Shown here: positions 40,039-49,186 of the stretch, piece after piece
How the letters are laid out: every line of letters starts with the position of its first letter
How positions within the stretch are numbered: position 1 is the first letter of the stretch
NCBI GenBank assembly: GCA_913056345.1
Contig: CAJXMH010000004.1
Coordinates: 62,001-126,000, forward strand
Direction: 5' to 3'
Source: an uncultured Flavobacteriales bacterium
Lineage (GTDB): Bacteria > Bacteroidota > Bacteroidia > Flavobacteriales_E > Vicingaceae
Length of the DNA stretch: 64,000 bases
Translations under genes and position numbers: made by a program
The notes under the pieces: model-generated
What the model was told of the DNA's origin: nothing
Seen by the model: the letters and a program-made list of their open reading frames with translations, nothing else
The model's database searches: none

Positions 40039-41177
40039 AGCAAAGGTTTTTCTTTTTCTTATTTATAATTTTTAGCTTAGGCCTAAAAGCTGAGTTTATT
40101 AACATTGGTGTTTACCACGGTAAGAACATCAAGTCGTTCGAATTTTCTATTCGCGCAGGACAGTATAGTCTGTTTTCAGAAAAAGGCAAGCTACTGGAGT
40201 TAGCAGGCGGTACAAAAGTTACCGTAACCCATGCATCAAACGGCATAAAACTTCAAAAGGACGGACAGAATATAGGAAGCTTCCAAAGGTTGAATTTTGT
40301 AGGCACCGGTTGGTACAATCATTTTCTAGTTAAACCTTCAGGTGGGTTAACAGCCCATCGCTACGATGATAACTTAAAGGTGATGGCTCAGCATAGCGGC
40401 CTTCAATTGATCAACAATATTGACCTCGATAATTATGTTGCAGGTGTGGTTGAGGCTGAAGTTGGACGAAAACCGCCTGTTGAATATTTTAAGTTGCAAG
40501 CGATTATTTGCAGAACTTATGCTTTATCCAATACCCATAAGCACCTTTTAGAAGGCTTTAATCTATGCGATCAAGTGCATTGCCAAGCTTATCATGGTAA
40601 AACCTTTCACACTCCAATAGTAGAAGCTGCCTTACAAACTCGAGGAGCGGTAATTGTAGACAGTGAAATAGGATTGATTACAGCAGCTTTTCACTCTAGT
40701 TGCGGCGGACAAACAGTAAATTCAGAAGATGTATGGTCAAAATCACTTTATTACCTTAGGTCAGTTGAAGATACTTTTTGCATAAACCGTAAGAACGCTT
40801 ATTGGGAAAAGACCATTCCTAAGCAGCAGTGGCATGGATTTATAGCTAAAAAAGTAAAGCGCGAACACCTAGATTCTATTAGTCTTCCTTTTAGCCCGTT
40901 GATCAGAGAAAAAGATTATTTCGGAAGCAAGACAGGATTAAGCCTTGAAGATCTTCGCAATCATTTCAAACTACGGTCTACTTTTTTTGAGGTTAGAGAA
41001 CATGGCGATTCTGTTTTACTTTGCGGAAGAGGCTACGGACATGGAGTTGGTCTATGCCAGATTGGCGCCATGGAAATGGCCAAACGCGGCTATACTTATG
41101 CTCAAATTTTACACTACTATTACCAAGGAGTGCACATCATTGACCTATCAGCTTTAGATTTTTTCAAGTCTGATTAA
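40035..41177 (+). CDS. SpoIID/LytB-domain protein
   Basis: 380 residues with signal peptide FFFFLFIIFSLGLKA. The SpoIID core is clear: DNYVAGVVEAEVGRKPPVEYFKLQAI, AFHSSCGGQTVNSEDVWS, and the C-terminal GYGHGVGLCQIGAMEMAKRG. The conserved Glu (VEAEVG) is the candidate catalytic residue. Homologues cut glycan strands lacking stem peptides or amidase-enhance peptidoglycan hydrolysis; role in a Gram-negative, non-sporulating cell is cell-wall remodelling in the periplasm (inference). ATGA-coupled to lpxB. Confidence 0.9.
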   Translation: MKQRFFFFLFIIFSLGLKAEFINIGVYHGKNIKSFEFSIRAGQYSLFSEKGKLLELAGGTKVTVTHASNGIKLQKDGQNIGSFQRLNFVGTGWYNHFLVKPSGGLTAHRYDDNLKVMAQHSGLQLINNIDLDNYVAGVVEAEVGRKPPVEYFKLQAIICRTYALSNTHKHLLEGFNLCDQVHCQAYHGKTFHTPIVEAALQTRGAVIVDSEIGLITAAFHSSCGGQTVNSEDVWSKSLYYLRSVEDTFCINRKNAYWEKTIPKQQWHGFIAKKVKREHLDSISLPFSPLIREKDYFGSKTGLSLEDLRNHFKLRSTFFEVREHGDSVLLCGRGYGHGVGLCQIGAMEMAKRGYTYAQILHYYYQGVHIIDLSALDFFKSD

Positions 41178-41216
41178 CAAAATTTTTTCTATTTTTACTT
41201 CAACCGCTTTCTCAAA

Positions 41217-43262
41217 ATGTTCAGTTGGAGTAACATACCGCTTGTACGTCTAGTTATACCATTTGCAATAGGTATACTGCTTTCCAACTTTTTGATTAAA
41301 GATCAAGATCCAATCAGTCTGACAGTCTTAATTGCCATTCTTTTGGTGGTTTGTTGCACTGTTACTTTGAAGCAGCTTAGGTATAAAGAGCGTTGGATCT
41401 ATGGGTTTACCATTTATCTTACGTTCATAGGCCTTGGAGTTTTACATCAAACTATTTGGCAAAAATCGAATACGTTAAAAATAAAAAATCAAGAAGCTGT
41501 TGAATGGATCGGCAGGGTAGAGGAGGTTAATTACAGAGGGGATACGGCTTCATTACTTAAGGTTAAGGTTCATGCGGTCGACAACAACGGTTCCTTCAAC
41601 GAAAAACTATTTGGATTAACCGCCTATTTAAAATCTCCTACAAAGCTTAAAGTTGGCGATTGGATCAGTGCCAAGTCGGTTTTAAAACCAATCGAAAAGC
41701 CGCTGAACCCCTATCAATTCAACTATGCTAACTTTATGTACAAGAGGGGGTATTTAAGAAGTACTTATTTAGACAAAGTGCAGCAACATGGCCGACAAGT
41801 CAACCTCGAGGCATATACTTCATCACTAAGGGCAAGTTTGATTAGTGGATTTGAAAAGGCAGGCATCAAGGATAAAGAGCTGGCTGTATTAAATGCCATT
41901 TCTTTAGGAGATAAAAGCCTTTTAAATCAAGAAACAAGAAATGCATATGCCGGAGCAGGAGCAATGCACATTTTGGCTGTTTCTGGCTTGCATGTTGGGA
42001 TAGTTTACTTGCTATTTTCTCAATTGCTTTTTTTCTTAAGTTCATCAGTTTGGGAGAGATGGATTAAAGCAGCGATATTACTATTCGTTATTTGGGGTTT
42101 TGCCTTTCTCACGGGCTTGTCCCCTTCAGTTCAACGTGCCGGCTGTATGTTTTCTTTTATCATCATTGCTGGTGCACTAAATCGGTACTCAAGTACTTTA
42201 AACTCAATCGCAGCTGCTGCATTTATTTTATTGCTGATCAACCCAATGATCTTGTTTGAACTAGGTTTCCAGCTTTCGTTTGCGGCGGTAATTGGCATTG
42301 TAAGTATGCACCCCAGTATTTATGCTATCTGGCAGCCTAGTTATATTTTGATAGATAAAGCTTGGAGTCTTATAGTAGTTTCCATTACAGCGCAATTGGC
42401 AACTTTACCTTTTGTGTTGTATTATTTTCACCAATTCCCAAATTGGTTTTTGATTACCAACTTATTTGTGATCCCGCTTGCCTTTATCATCGTTGCAGGT
42501 GCCATACTTGTTGGTTGTCTAATATTATTTTTTCAGGAAGACTTTTTGCTAGCAAAAGTTCTGGATGTTTTTCTTAAGCTGCTCAATGGCGGTATACAAG
42601 CAATGGAAAACTTACCATTTTTTACAACTTCAGACATATGGATAGCGCCCATCCAAGCTATTTTATTAGGTGTAATGGTGCTAGCGATCATGTTATTTAT
42701 CAACCACCGAAAATTCTTTCAGCTATTTACTGCATTAGCGTGCCTCGCTATTTTTTTTACCATTAATGCAGCTACTTTACAGTTGAAGCGAGCAAGCTCA
42801 TACATTGGAGTTTATGCCTTTAAAAATTCCCCATCCTACCTATTCAAAAAAGGGCAGAGCGCTCTTGTATTGATGCATCCAGAAATCTCTGACTATCAAA
42901 AGCAAATTCTACAAGACCATTTGCATGCAGAAAGGGTTCAAGAGATCAAGTACATCCATAAGGTAGAAGACTTATTTGATCTTCAGCTGTTTGAAGCAAA
43001 AAACATCGACGGTAATTTATTAATAGAGCATGAGCAGCAATTGTACTATTTTCATTTTAAGCAAGATCAACCCTTAAAAAAATTGATAGAAGAGGTTGAT
43101 TATATTATAGTAGAGCAGAGAATTGCTTTGGAAAGGCTGCTTGAAAAAGAGATTCAAGCTCAACTTATAGCTGCTAGTAGTATCCCAATTTGGTGGGTAC
43201 AAAAACAGCAACATCAAAATTTTCATGCTGTGATTCAGGAAGCATATTGGCAGTCAAAATAA
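41217..43262 (+). CDS. ComEC/Rec2-family channel protein without metallo-beta-lactamase domain
   Basis: 681 residues. An N-terminal hydrophobic helix pair and soluble OB-like domain (30-200, with KPLNPYQFNYANFMYKRG) are followed by the competence domain with about eight transmembrane helices (LAVSGLHVGIVYLLFS, LTGLSPSVQRAGCMF, ELGFQLSFAAVIGI). The C-terminal ~150 residues lack the H-x-H-x-D-H of the beta-lactamase-like nuclease domain found in many ComEC proteins. Homologues form the inner-membrane pore for single-stranded DNA uptake. The start ATG at 41217 follows a 39-base gap after SpoIID; it is probably in the same transcript. Confidence 0.9.
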   Translation: MFSWSNIPLVRLVIPFAIGILLSNFLIKDQDPISLTVLIAILLVVCCTVTLKQLRYKERWIYGFTIYLTFIGLGVLHQTIWQKSNTLKIKNQEAVEWIGRVEEVNYRGDTASLLKVKVHAVDNNGSFNEKLFGLTAYLKSPTKLKVGDWISAKSVLKPIEKPLNPYQFNYANFMYKRGYLRSTYLDKVQQHGRQVNLEAYTSSLRASLISGFEKAGIKDKELAVLNAISLGDKSLLNQETRNAYAGAGAMHILAVSGLHVGIVYLLFSQLLFFLSSSVWERWIKAAILLFVIWGFAFLTGLSPSVQRAGCMFSFIIIAGALNRYSSTLNSIAAAAFILLLINPMILFELGFQLSFAAVIGIVSMHPSIYAIWQPSYILIDKAWSLIVVSITAQLATLPFVLYYFHQFPNWFLITNLFVIPLAFIIVAGAILVGCLILFFQEDFLLAKVLDVFLKLLNGGIQAMENLPFFTTSDIWIAPIQAILLGVMVLAIMLFINHRKFFQLFTALACLAIFFTINAATLQLKRASSYIGVYAFKNSPSYLFKKGQSALVLMHPEISDYQKQILQDHLHAERVQEIKYIHKVEDLFDLQLFEAKNIDGNLLIEHEQQLYYFHFKQDQPLKKLIEEVDYIIVEQRIALERLLEKEIQAQLIAASSIPIWWVQKQQHQNFHAVIQEAYWQSK

Positions 43263-43343
43263 TAGCGCATGGAAACCAAAATGTTAAGATTTGGTTAATT
43301 TAGTAATCCATCTATTTTGATGTAATTCATTTTACTGTGAACC

Positions 43344-46300
43344 ATGAATAAGATCCTACTTTCGATTATACTCTCCCTTTTTTGCTTATTCACCTATGCT
43401 GACGATAAAGCAGGAATAGTAAAGGGTAGCGCTGCAAATGAAATATTTGACGGAGCTGAAGAGCTATATTTCAAGCAAACACTAAATACTCCTATCTACA
43501 TCAAGTTAAAACTGGATGCAAGCTATTCGGTTGCTACCTTCTTTGAAAAGCTGAAAGAAACATACCAAATTGATGAATCTCTTGATTTTGTTTTAGAGAA
43601 AGAAGAGACGGATAAATTGGGATTCCGTCACCTGAGGTTTCGCCAACATGCAAATGGAATACCTATTCGTTTTGCTGCATTTATTCTACATCTTAAAGAA
43701 AACCAAGTTTTAAGTTCAAGTGGTAAATTTTATTCATCGCTTAGTCTTCAAACGCCACAATTATCTGAGAAAGAAGCGCTTCAAATTGCCCTTGATGATT
43801 TTGGAGCAAGTAAATACAAGTGGGAGTTGCCTGCTGAAGAGGCCTTTTTAAAGCAAGAGCAATCTGATCCTGAAGCTACCTACTTTCCAAAAGGTGAGTT
43901 AGTTTATTTTGGTCAAGATGCTTCTGAAAAGGCCGAAGATCAGACAGCTGCTTATGTTTTCAATATATACGCACAAGAACCTCTTTCTCGTTTGAAATAT
44001 TACATTAATGTGCTTGATGGTTCAATTGTATACATTGAGAACCTTATTCATACCGGCAATGAACCTGCCACTGCGCACACCTCTTACAGTGGAATTAAAA
44101 GAATGCTGACAGACAGTGTAGCGCCTAACACCTATCACTTAAGAGAAACTGCAAGAGGTAATGGAGTGGAGACCTTCGATCTGAATAATGGAACGCAGTA
44201 TAGCCAATCAGTTGATTTTGTTGATTCAGATACATTGTGGGATTCTTTTTCACCTTCCATCAATCGCTATGCAACTGACGCTCATTGGGGAACGGAAATG
44301 ACCTACGATTACTTTTTTAACATTCACGGAAGAAATAGCATAGATAATCTAGGCTTCACTTTGAGGAGTTATGTGCATTATAGCACAAATTATGTAAACG
44401 CATTTTGGGACGGTCAGCGCATGACATACGGAGATGGAGATGCAACAACTAATCCTCTTACTACTTTAGATATAACGGGTCATGAAGTAACGCATGGCCT
44501 GACAAATTTCTCTTCTGGTTTAATTTATGGTCTAGAATCGGGAGCGTTGAATGAATCATTTAGCGACATTTTTGGCGTAACTGTTGAGCAGTATGCACGC
44601 AATGGTAATTGGAATTGGACTATGGGGGAAGAAATAGGAAGTGCTTTTAGAAGTTTGTCTAACCCAAAAGCTTACGGAGATCCTGATACTTACAAAGGAA
44701 GTAATTGGTACAATTTGGTAAATTGTAATCCAAGTTCAGGCAACGGATGGTGTGGAGTGCACACCAATAGTGGCGTTCAAAATTATTGGTTTTATTTACT
44801 TAGTGAAGGCGGCAGCGGTACCAATGATCGAGGAGACGCCTATCAAGTTGATTCAATTGGGATTATCAAAGCTTCAAGAGTAGCCTTTAGAAACAATACT
44901 TTTTATTTAACCCCTTCTTCAGACTATGAGGAGGCCAGATATTTTGCCTTCAGGTCGGCAGTTGATTTATATGGAGCTTGCTCGCCTGAAGTAGAAGCCG
45001 TTATTGATGCTTGGCATGCAGTTGGGGTGGGGGATCCTTACTCTCCAGGTGTTAGTTCTAGTTTTGCAGCCTTAAATGATACTTCTTTCTGTACTGTGCC
45101 AGCTACGGTCAATTTTGAAAGTGACGGCAGCAATGTGATTAATTTTTCTTGGAACTTTGGTGATGGCACCACTAGTAATCTGCCTGACCCAAACCATGTT
45201 TATACAAGCTCGGGAAATTATACCGTACAACTCATTGCTGATGGTGGCGCTTGTGGAACTGACACAACAACTTATACCAATTACATCAATATAGATACAG
45301 CCAATGCTTGTTCTTTTAGCATGAGTAGAGGCTTTAACCTCGTGAATGATTGTCAAGGCACAGTTTATGATCGTGGGGGGCTGAATGGTGATTATCCTGT
45401 TAATAGCATCGATACCTTGCAGGTAAATACAGTAGGAGACTTTATACAATTGGATTTTCTGAGCTTTGATCTTGAGGCAGGTTTAGGTTATGGTTGTAAC
45501 CATGACTATGTTGAAATATTTGATGGTCCATCTGTAAATTCACCTTCTTTGGGCAGATTTTGCAACAGTAATCAGCCACCTTCCAGCATCTTTACAAGTG
45601 GTAATAGTTTTACCCTCGTTTTCAGTTCCGATGCAAAAGTTAACGCAGCAGGTATGCAATTGGCTTGGAACTGTGTTACAGCTTCTTCTTTACCGCAGGC
45701 TGATTTTCTCTCAGACCTTGACACCACTTGTAACGGCTTTGTGAAATTCAGAGATATAAGTATTGGTGGAGTGAGCAGTCGCAGTTGGGACTTTGGTGAT
45801 GGCAGCAGTAGTAGCCTTAAAAATCCACTTCATCGCTATCAGTTGTCAGGCAATTACACGGTTAAGCTAACTGTTACCAACTCTTTCGGTCAAGATTCAG
45901 TTGTAAAAACCAACCACATTTACGTTGATCGAAGCAATTTTCCAAGTGTTGGTGGAGATAGCATCTGTAGAGGCGAAGACGCCAAACTTTGGGCAAGTGG
46001 AACAGCAGATCTTTTGTGGTTTAATAACCTTAATTCTGATCGCGCAGTTCATCGCGGTGATACACTTCGTCTAAGCGGTTTGAATAACACGCAGACCTAT
46101 TATGTAGCCTCTTCGCCGGCTGTTGCTAGGCAAACTGTGGTGCCTTTTTCGCTAGGCGGCACTACTTCTTTTACTGATACGGCTGAGGCAATATTTTTTA
46201 ATGTATATGAACCAATGCTCTTGGAGACTGTATTACTTCGTAGTAATGGAGAGGGATTGAGAAGAATTGATCTGCGTGACAAGGATGGGAGGATTATAGC

Positions 46301-46859
46301 TTCTAAAAACGCTTTTGTTCCCAATTCAGGAACACAAGTAACTTTAAACTTTACCATTAGCCCTGATACCAATTACAGTTTATCCATAGGTTCGCGCGAG
46401 CCACGGCTGATGGTGAATAGAACAGGAGCTTCATATCCATACCGAGCAGGCAACTATTTTGAAATAACAGGTAGTACCATGGGGGGAAATGCTTATCCTT
46501 TCTTTTATTTTCTTGCCACTAGTCCAAAACGCTGTGAATCTTCAAGAAAGCTTGTAACAGCTTTTGTAGACACCACTTGCACCTTAGTGGGGAATATAGA
46601 GACTGCCATGCAAGATCAGGAATTTATTTTCTCACCCAATCCTTTTAAGAATTCACTGCAAATTAATGGCCCACTTCAAAATGTAAACAGTATCCGGGTT
46701 TATTCATTGACCGGGAAGCTTATTGCGCAAAAAGTAAATCAGAGCTTCCAAAACCGTCTTGCTCTAGATTTTAGCGAACAAGCTAAAGGGATTTATTTTG
46801 TTGAATTAAGAGGTCCTGATATTCTGGTAAGAGAAAAAGTTGTAAAGCTTAACCCCTAA
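43344..46859 (+). CDS. secreted M4 (thermolysin-type) metalloprotease, PKD-CUB-PKD, T9SS
   Basis: 1171 residues. Signal peptide (LLSIILSLFCLFTYA), FTP propeptide (about 50-260) and the M4 catalytic domain with HEVTHGLTNFSSG (His380, Glu381, His384) and Glu404 in ESGALNESFSD, spaced exactly as in thermolysin; CGVHTNSGVQN adds the family's active-site tract. Then come a PKD domain (WNFGDGTTSNLPDPNHVY, about 575-655), a CUB-like domain (about 660-780, CNHDYVEIFDGPSVNSPSLG), a second PKD (WDFGDGSSSSLKNPLHRY), a beta-domain and a C-terminal T9SS sorting domain (FIFSPNPFKNSLQ to the KVVKLNP end). It degrades proteins outside the cell. Confidence 0.93.
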   Translation: MNKILLSIILSLFCLFTYADDKAGIVKGSAANEIFDGAEELYFKQTLNTPIYIKLKLDASYSVATFFEKLKETYQIDESLDFVLEKEETDKLGFRHLRFRQHANGIPIRFAAFILHLKENQVLSSSGKFYSSLSLQTPQLSEKEALQIALDDFGASKYKWELPAEEAFLKQEQSDPEATYFPKGELVYFGQDASEKAEDQTAAYVFNIYAQEPLSRLKYYINVLDGSIVYIENLIHTGNEPATAHTSYSGIKRMLTDSVAPNTYHLRETARGNGVETFDLNNGTQYSQSVDFVDSDTLWDSFSPSINRYATDAHWGTEMTYDYFFNIHGRNSIDNLGFTLRSYVHYSTNYVNAFWDGQRMTYGDGDATTNPLTTLDITGHEVTHGLTNFSSGLIYGLESGALNESFSDIFGVTVEQYARNGNWNWTMGEEIGSAFRSLSNPKAYGDPDTYKGSNWYNLVNCNPSSGNGWCGVHTNSGVQNYWFYLLSEGGSGTNDRGDAYQVDSIGIIKASRVAFRNNTFYLTPSSDYEEARYFAFRSAVDLYGACSPEVEAVIDAWHAVGVGDPYSPGVSSSFAALNDTSFCTVPATVNFESDGSNVINFSWNFGDGTTSNLPDPNHVYTSSGNYTVQLIADGGACGTDTTTYTNYINIDTANACSFSMSRGFNLVNDCQGTVYDRGGLNGDYPVNSIDTLQVNTVGDFIQLDFLSFDLEAGLGYGCNHDYVEIFDGPSVNSPSLGRFCNSNQPPSSIFTSGNSFTLVFSSDAKVNAAGMQLAWNCVTASSLPQADFLSDLDTTCNGFVKFRDISIGGVSSRSWDFGDGSSSSLKNPLHRYQLSGNYTVKLTVTNSFGQDSVVKTNHIYVDRSNFPSVGGDSICRGEDAKLWASGTADLLWFNNLNSDRAVHRGDTLRLSGLNNTQTYYVASSPAVARQTVVPFSLGGTTSFTDTAEAIFFNVYEPMLLETVLLRSNGEGLRRIDLRDKDGRIIASKNAFVPNSGTQVTLNFTISPDTNYSLSIGSREPRLMVNRTGASYPYRAGNYFEITGSTMGGNAYPFFYFLATSPKRCESSRKLVTAFVDTTCTLVGNIETAMQDQEFIFSPNPFKNSLQINGPLQNVNSIRVYSLTGKLIAQKVNQSFQNRLALDFSEQAKGIYFVELRGPDILVREKVVKLNP

Positions 46860-46861
46860 AA

Positions 46862-47194
46862 GTGGAACGATTCGTTTGGCACAAGTTATTCGACTCCGAA
46901 AGTCAGGCGCATGAGGCGTTAGACGGTGGTCGAATAGCCAAATTCTTTGTAGCTGATCAGGCGGTTTGCTTAGTAAAAGATCAAGGTCAATTTTTTGCAT
47001 TTGAAGACAATTGTCCGCATCAAGGTTTTTCTTTTGCAGGTGGTAAATGTGAAGCAGGGGTAGTAGAATGTCCGGTACATAAGTATAAATTTGTGCTTAG
47101 TAAAGAAGAAGGTAAGTCAGCTTTAAATCACTATCCTTTAAAAGTTAATGAACAAGGTGTTTTCGTCGGTAAGAAAAAAGGCTTTTGGTCTTAG
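46862..47194 (+). CDS. Rieske [2Fe-2S] protein
   Basis: 110 residues from a GTG start just 2 bases after the M4 protease stop. The Rieske cluster motifs are NCPHQGFSF (C-x-H) and ECPVHKYKF (C-x-x-H), with 16 residues between, as in small soluble Rieske ferredoxins and nitrite-reductase small subunits. No oxygenase partner is nearby. The last 47 bases overlap the next gene in another frame. It may serve as an electron carrier in the cytoplasm; the partner is not known. Confidence 0.85.
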   Translation: MERFVWHKLFDSESQAHEALDGGRIAKFFVADQAVCLVKDQGQFFAFEDNCPHQGFSFAGGKCEAGVVECPVHKYKFVLSKEEGKSALNHYPLKVNEQGVFVGKKKGFWS

Positions 47195-48038
47195 TATACT
47201 TTTTTCATTAAGTATCAATTCAATATACGGTCAAGACAGCTTAAAACAGAGAAGGGTGGCTGTAGAAGTTGGAACTGTGGCTGCTTACTCAGCCGCTATA
47301 GTGGGCTTACACCAATTATGGTACAAAGATTACGACCAAAGCTCTTTTCATATTTTTAATGACAATGCACAGTGGCTTCAAGTGGATAAGCTTGGTCATG
47401 TTTATTCAACTTATATCTTAAGTAGAAGTAGCGCTGCTACCTTTAAATGGGCAGGTTACAGTAAAGAAAAAGCAGCAATTTATGGGGCAGGCGGTTCTTT
47501 TGCCTTTTTAACTGCAATTGAGATCATGGACGGTTACAGCGCGGAATGGGGTTTTTCTTGGGGAGATTTTACGAGTAATCTACTTGGGAATGGTCTCTTT
47601 TTAGGCCAAGAACTTTTGTTTGAAAAGCAAGTAATGCGCCTGAAGTTTTCTTACACTCCAAGTCCCTATCGCGAAATGAGAACACAACTGTTAGGCGAAA
47701 ATGAATTGCAAGGGGTTTTAAAAGACTACAATGGACAAACTTACTGGGCATCATTCAACCTCAATGCGATAAGCAGTAAGATTAAGCCAAAATGGTTGAA
47801 TCTAGCTGTTGGTTTTGGAGGAGACGGTATGGTGCAGGCTCGGAGAAATGACGAACTGGCGTTCAACAGTCACCGTCGACAGTTTTATTTGGGGCCTGAT
47901 ATTGACTTTGAGCGAATTCCAACCAATAAAAAGTGGGTTAAAACAGTTTTCTTTTTGCTCAATGTTCTTAAAGCTCCTCTACCTGCGATTGAATATAGGC
48001 AAGATGGGCTTGTAAGAATGAATTGGATCGCTTTTTAG
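47148..48038 (+). CDS. DUF2279-family (YfiM-like) outer-envelope protein
   Basis: 296 residues. Signal peptide RKKAFGLSILFSLSINSIYGQ. The mature part begins RRVAVEVGTVAAYSAAIVGL and includes WYKDYDQSSFHIFNDNAQWLQVDKLGHVYSTYILSR, the DUF2279 hallmark with the conserved His-Asp-Lys pattern, and EIMDGYSAEWGFSWGDFTSNLLG. The C-terminal half looks like membrane beta-strands. Located in the periplasm or outer membrane; role unknown. The chosen ATG at 47148 lies inside the Rieske gene (47-base overlap), and is kept because it yields a complete signal peptide. The stop overlaps the convergent NUDIX stop by 4 bases. Confidence 0.85.
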   Translation: MNKVFSSVRKKAFGLSILFSLSINSIYGQDSLKQRRVAVEVGTVAAYSAAIVGLHQLWYKDYDQSSFHIFNDNAQWLQVDKLGHVYSTYILSRSSAATFKWAGYSKEKAAIYGAGGSFAFLTAIEIMDGYSAEWGFSWGDFTSNLLGNGLFLGQELLFEKQVMRLKFSYTPSPYREMRTQLLGENELQGVLKDYNGQTYWASFNLNAISSKIKPKWLNLAVGFGGDGMVQARRNDELAFNSHRRQFYLGPDIDFERIPTNKKWVKTVFFLLNVLKAPLPAIEYRQDGLVRMNWIAF

Positions 48039-48595
48039 AGATCAAGAAGTTTTTCTTGCAAGAGGTAATGTGTTTTATAAATGGCCGCTACGCTTAAACT
48101 ATCGGTAATTTCATTATTGAGTACCATTTGAAACGCATCTTCAAATGGAAGCTTTTTGATTTCGATCTGTTCATCCTCGTCAGGATCGGCTTCAAACTGT
48201 TCTAGCTCTCTAGCTAAGTAAAGGATACCCAATTCATCTGCAACAGAATTACTGGTGTGAATGCGTTGGATCTCATCCCATTTTTTCGCCACAAGGCCAG
48301 TTTCTTCTTTCAATTCTCTCTTGGCCGTGTCTAAAGGGTCAGTGCCGATTTTACCGCCTCCTTCAGGTATTTCCCAGCTGTATTGATTTAAAGGGAAACG
48401 CCACTGCCCAACCAAAAAAGTTTCTAGCTGATCGCTTAAAGGAACAATTCCAATCGCTAGATTTTTAAAGTGGATGGTTCCATACACTCCACCCTTTCCT
48501 GCAGGATTCAAAACATCATGATGCGTGGTTTTGATCCAATCATTTTCATAAATGTCTTCACTTCTTTTTATTTTCCAAGGATTTTTCATGGGCAT
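48035..48595 (-). CDS. NUDIX hydrolase (ADP-ribose pyrophosphatase-like)
   Basis: 186 residues. The Nudix box is GGGKIGTDPLDTAKREL-KEETGL, matching G-x5-E-x7-R-E-U-x-E-E-x-G-U except that the first Glu is Thr. The upstream YSWEIPEGG and the downstream acidic pocket (ADPDEDEQIEIKKL) are like ADP-ribose and nucleoside-diphosphate-sugar pyrophosphatases. Cytoplasmic house-cleaning or sugar-nucleotide turnover is expected. The first Met (48595) or the third residue Met (48589) could start; the first is listed. It is divergent from the Smr gene. Confidence 0.88.
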   Translation of the reverse strand: MPMKNPWKIKRSEDIYENDWIKTTHHDVLNPAGKGGVYGTIHFKNLAIGIVPLSDQLETFLVGQWRFPLNQYSWEIPEGGGKIGTDPLDTAKRELKEETGLVAKKWDEIQRIHTSNSVADELGILYLARELEQFEADPDEDEQIEIKKLPFEDAFQMVLNNEITDSLSVAAIYKTHYLLQEKLLDL

Positions 48596-48602
48596 ATCCG
48601 CT

Positions 48603-48610
48603 TATTTTTG
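48603..48610 (+). promoter_or_regulatory. -7 element (TATTTTTG) for the Smr gene
   Basis: TATTTTTG, 17 bases before the ATG at 48628 in the short divergent gap from the NUDIX gene. Confidence 0.5.
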
Positions 48611-48627
48611 CAAAGTAATTAAATCCC

Positions 48628-49179
48628 ATGGAGTTTAAGCAAGGTGATCAGGTAAAGGTGATAGACGATCAACTGGATGGTCTCGTTACTAAAGTGGAAG
48701 CAAATTGGATTTGCTTTGAATGTGAAGATGGCTTTGAGTACCGCTATCGGCCTGACCAATTGATCAAGATTGAAAACGGGAAGGCTGAATACACCATTTT
48801 GACAAAATCTATCTTACAGGAAGATGAAAGACGTACTGAAATTAATTACAGCCAAAAAGTAAAACTACAAGGTAAAGTCCCTGTGATTGACCTGCACATG
48901 GAAAGCTTATTGGATGAGGATGAGCAATTGCGTTCCGCTAACGCATTGGCCTTTCAATTAAGTTGTGTGCAAGAGGCATTGCGCAAAGCAAGTGTTGCAA
49001 GGATAAGACGTTTGGTATTTGTACACGGCAGAGGCAGTGGTATTTTAAAGAGTGCTTTAAGGCAGTTGTTAGATGAAGAATTTCCTCACATAGAATATTT
49101 CGATGCTAATTACCAGAAGTTTGGTCAAGGGGCTACCGAAATAATTATTCATGGTCTAGGCAAAGCAGGAAAGCACTAA
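48628..49179 (+). CDS. Smr-domain protein (DUF2027 + Smr)
   Basis: 183 residues. The N-terminal ~60 residues (FKQGDQVKVIDDQLDGLVTKVE, ICFECEDGFEYRYRPDQLI) form a small SH3-like domain of the DUF2027 sort. The Smr domain follows: VIDLHMESLLDEDEQLR (D-L-H) and RRLVFVHGRGSGILKSALRQLLDE (H-G-R/K-G-x-G), ending IIIHGLGKAGK. Smr domains nick nucleic acid or cut RNA at collided ribosomes. The stop codon lies within the -7 promoter element of rnpB. Confidence 0.9.
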   Translation: MEFKQGDQVKVIDDQLDGLVTKVEANWICFECEDGFEYRYRPDQLIKIENGKAEYTILTKSILQEDERRTEINYSQKVKLQGKVPVIDLHMESLLDEDEQLRSANALAFQLSCVQEALRKASVARIRRLVFVHGRGSGILKSALRQLLDEEFPHIEYFDANYQKFGQGATEIIIHGLGKAGKH

Positions 49180-49184
49180 CTTTG
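49177..49184 (+). promoter_or_regulatory. -7 element (TAACTTTG) for rnpB, sharing the Smr stop codon
   Basis: TAACTTTG fits TAnnTTTG; its first three bases are the TAA stop of the Smr gene. The RNase P RNA begins within a few bases after it. Confidence 0.6.
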
Positions 49185-49186
49185 CA

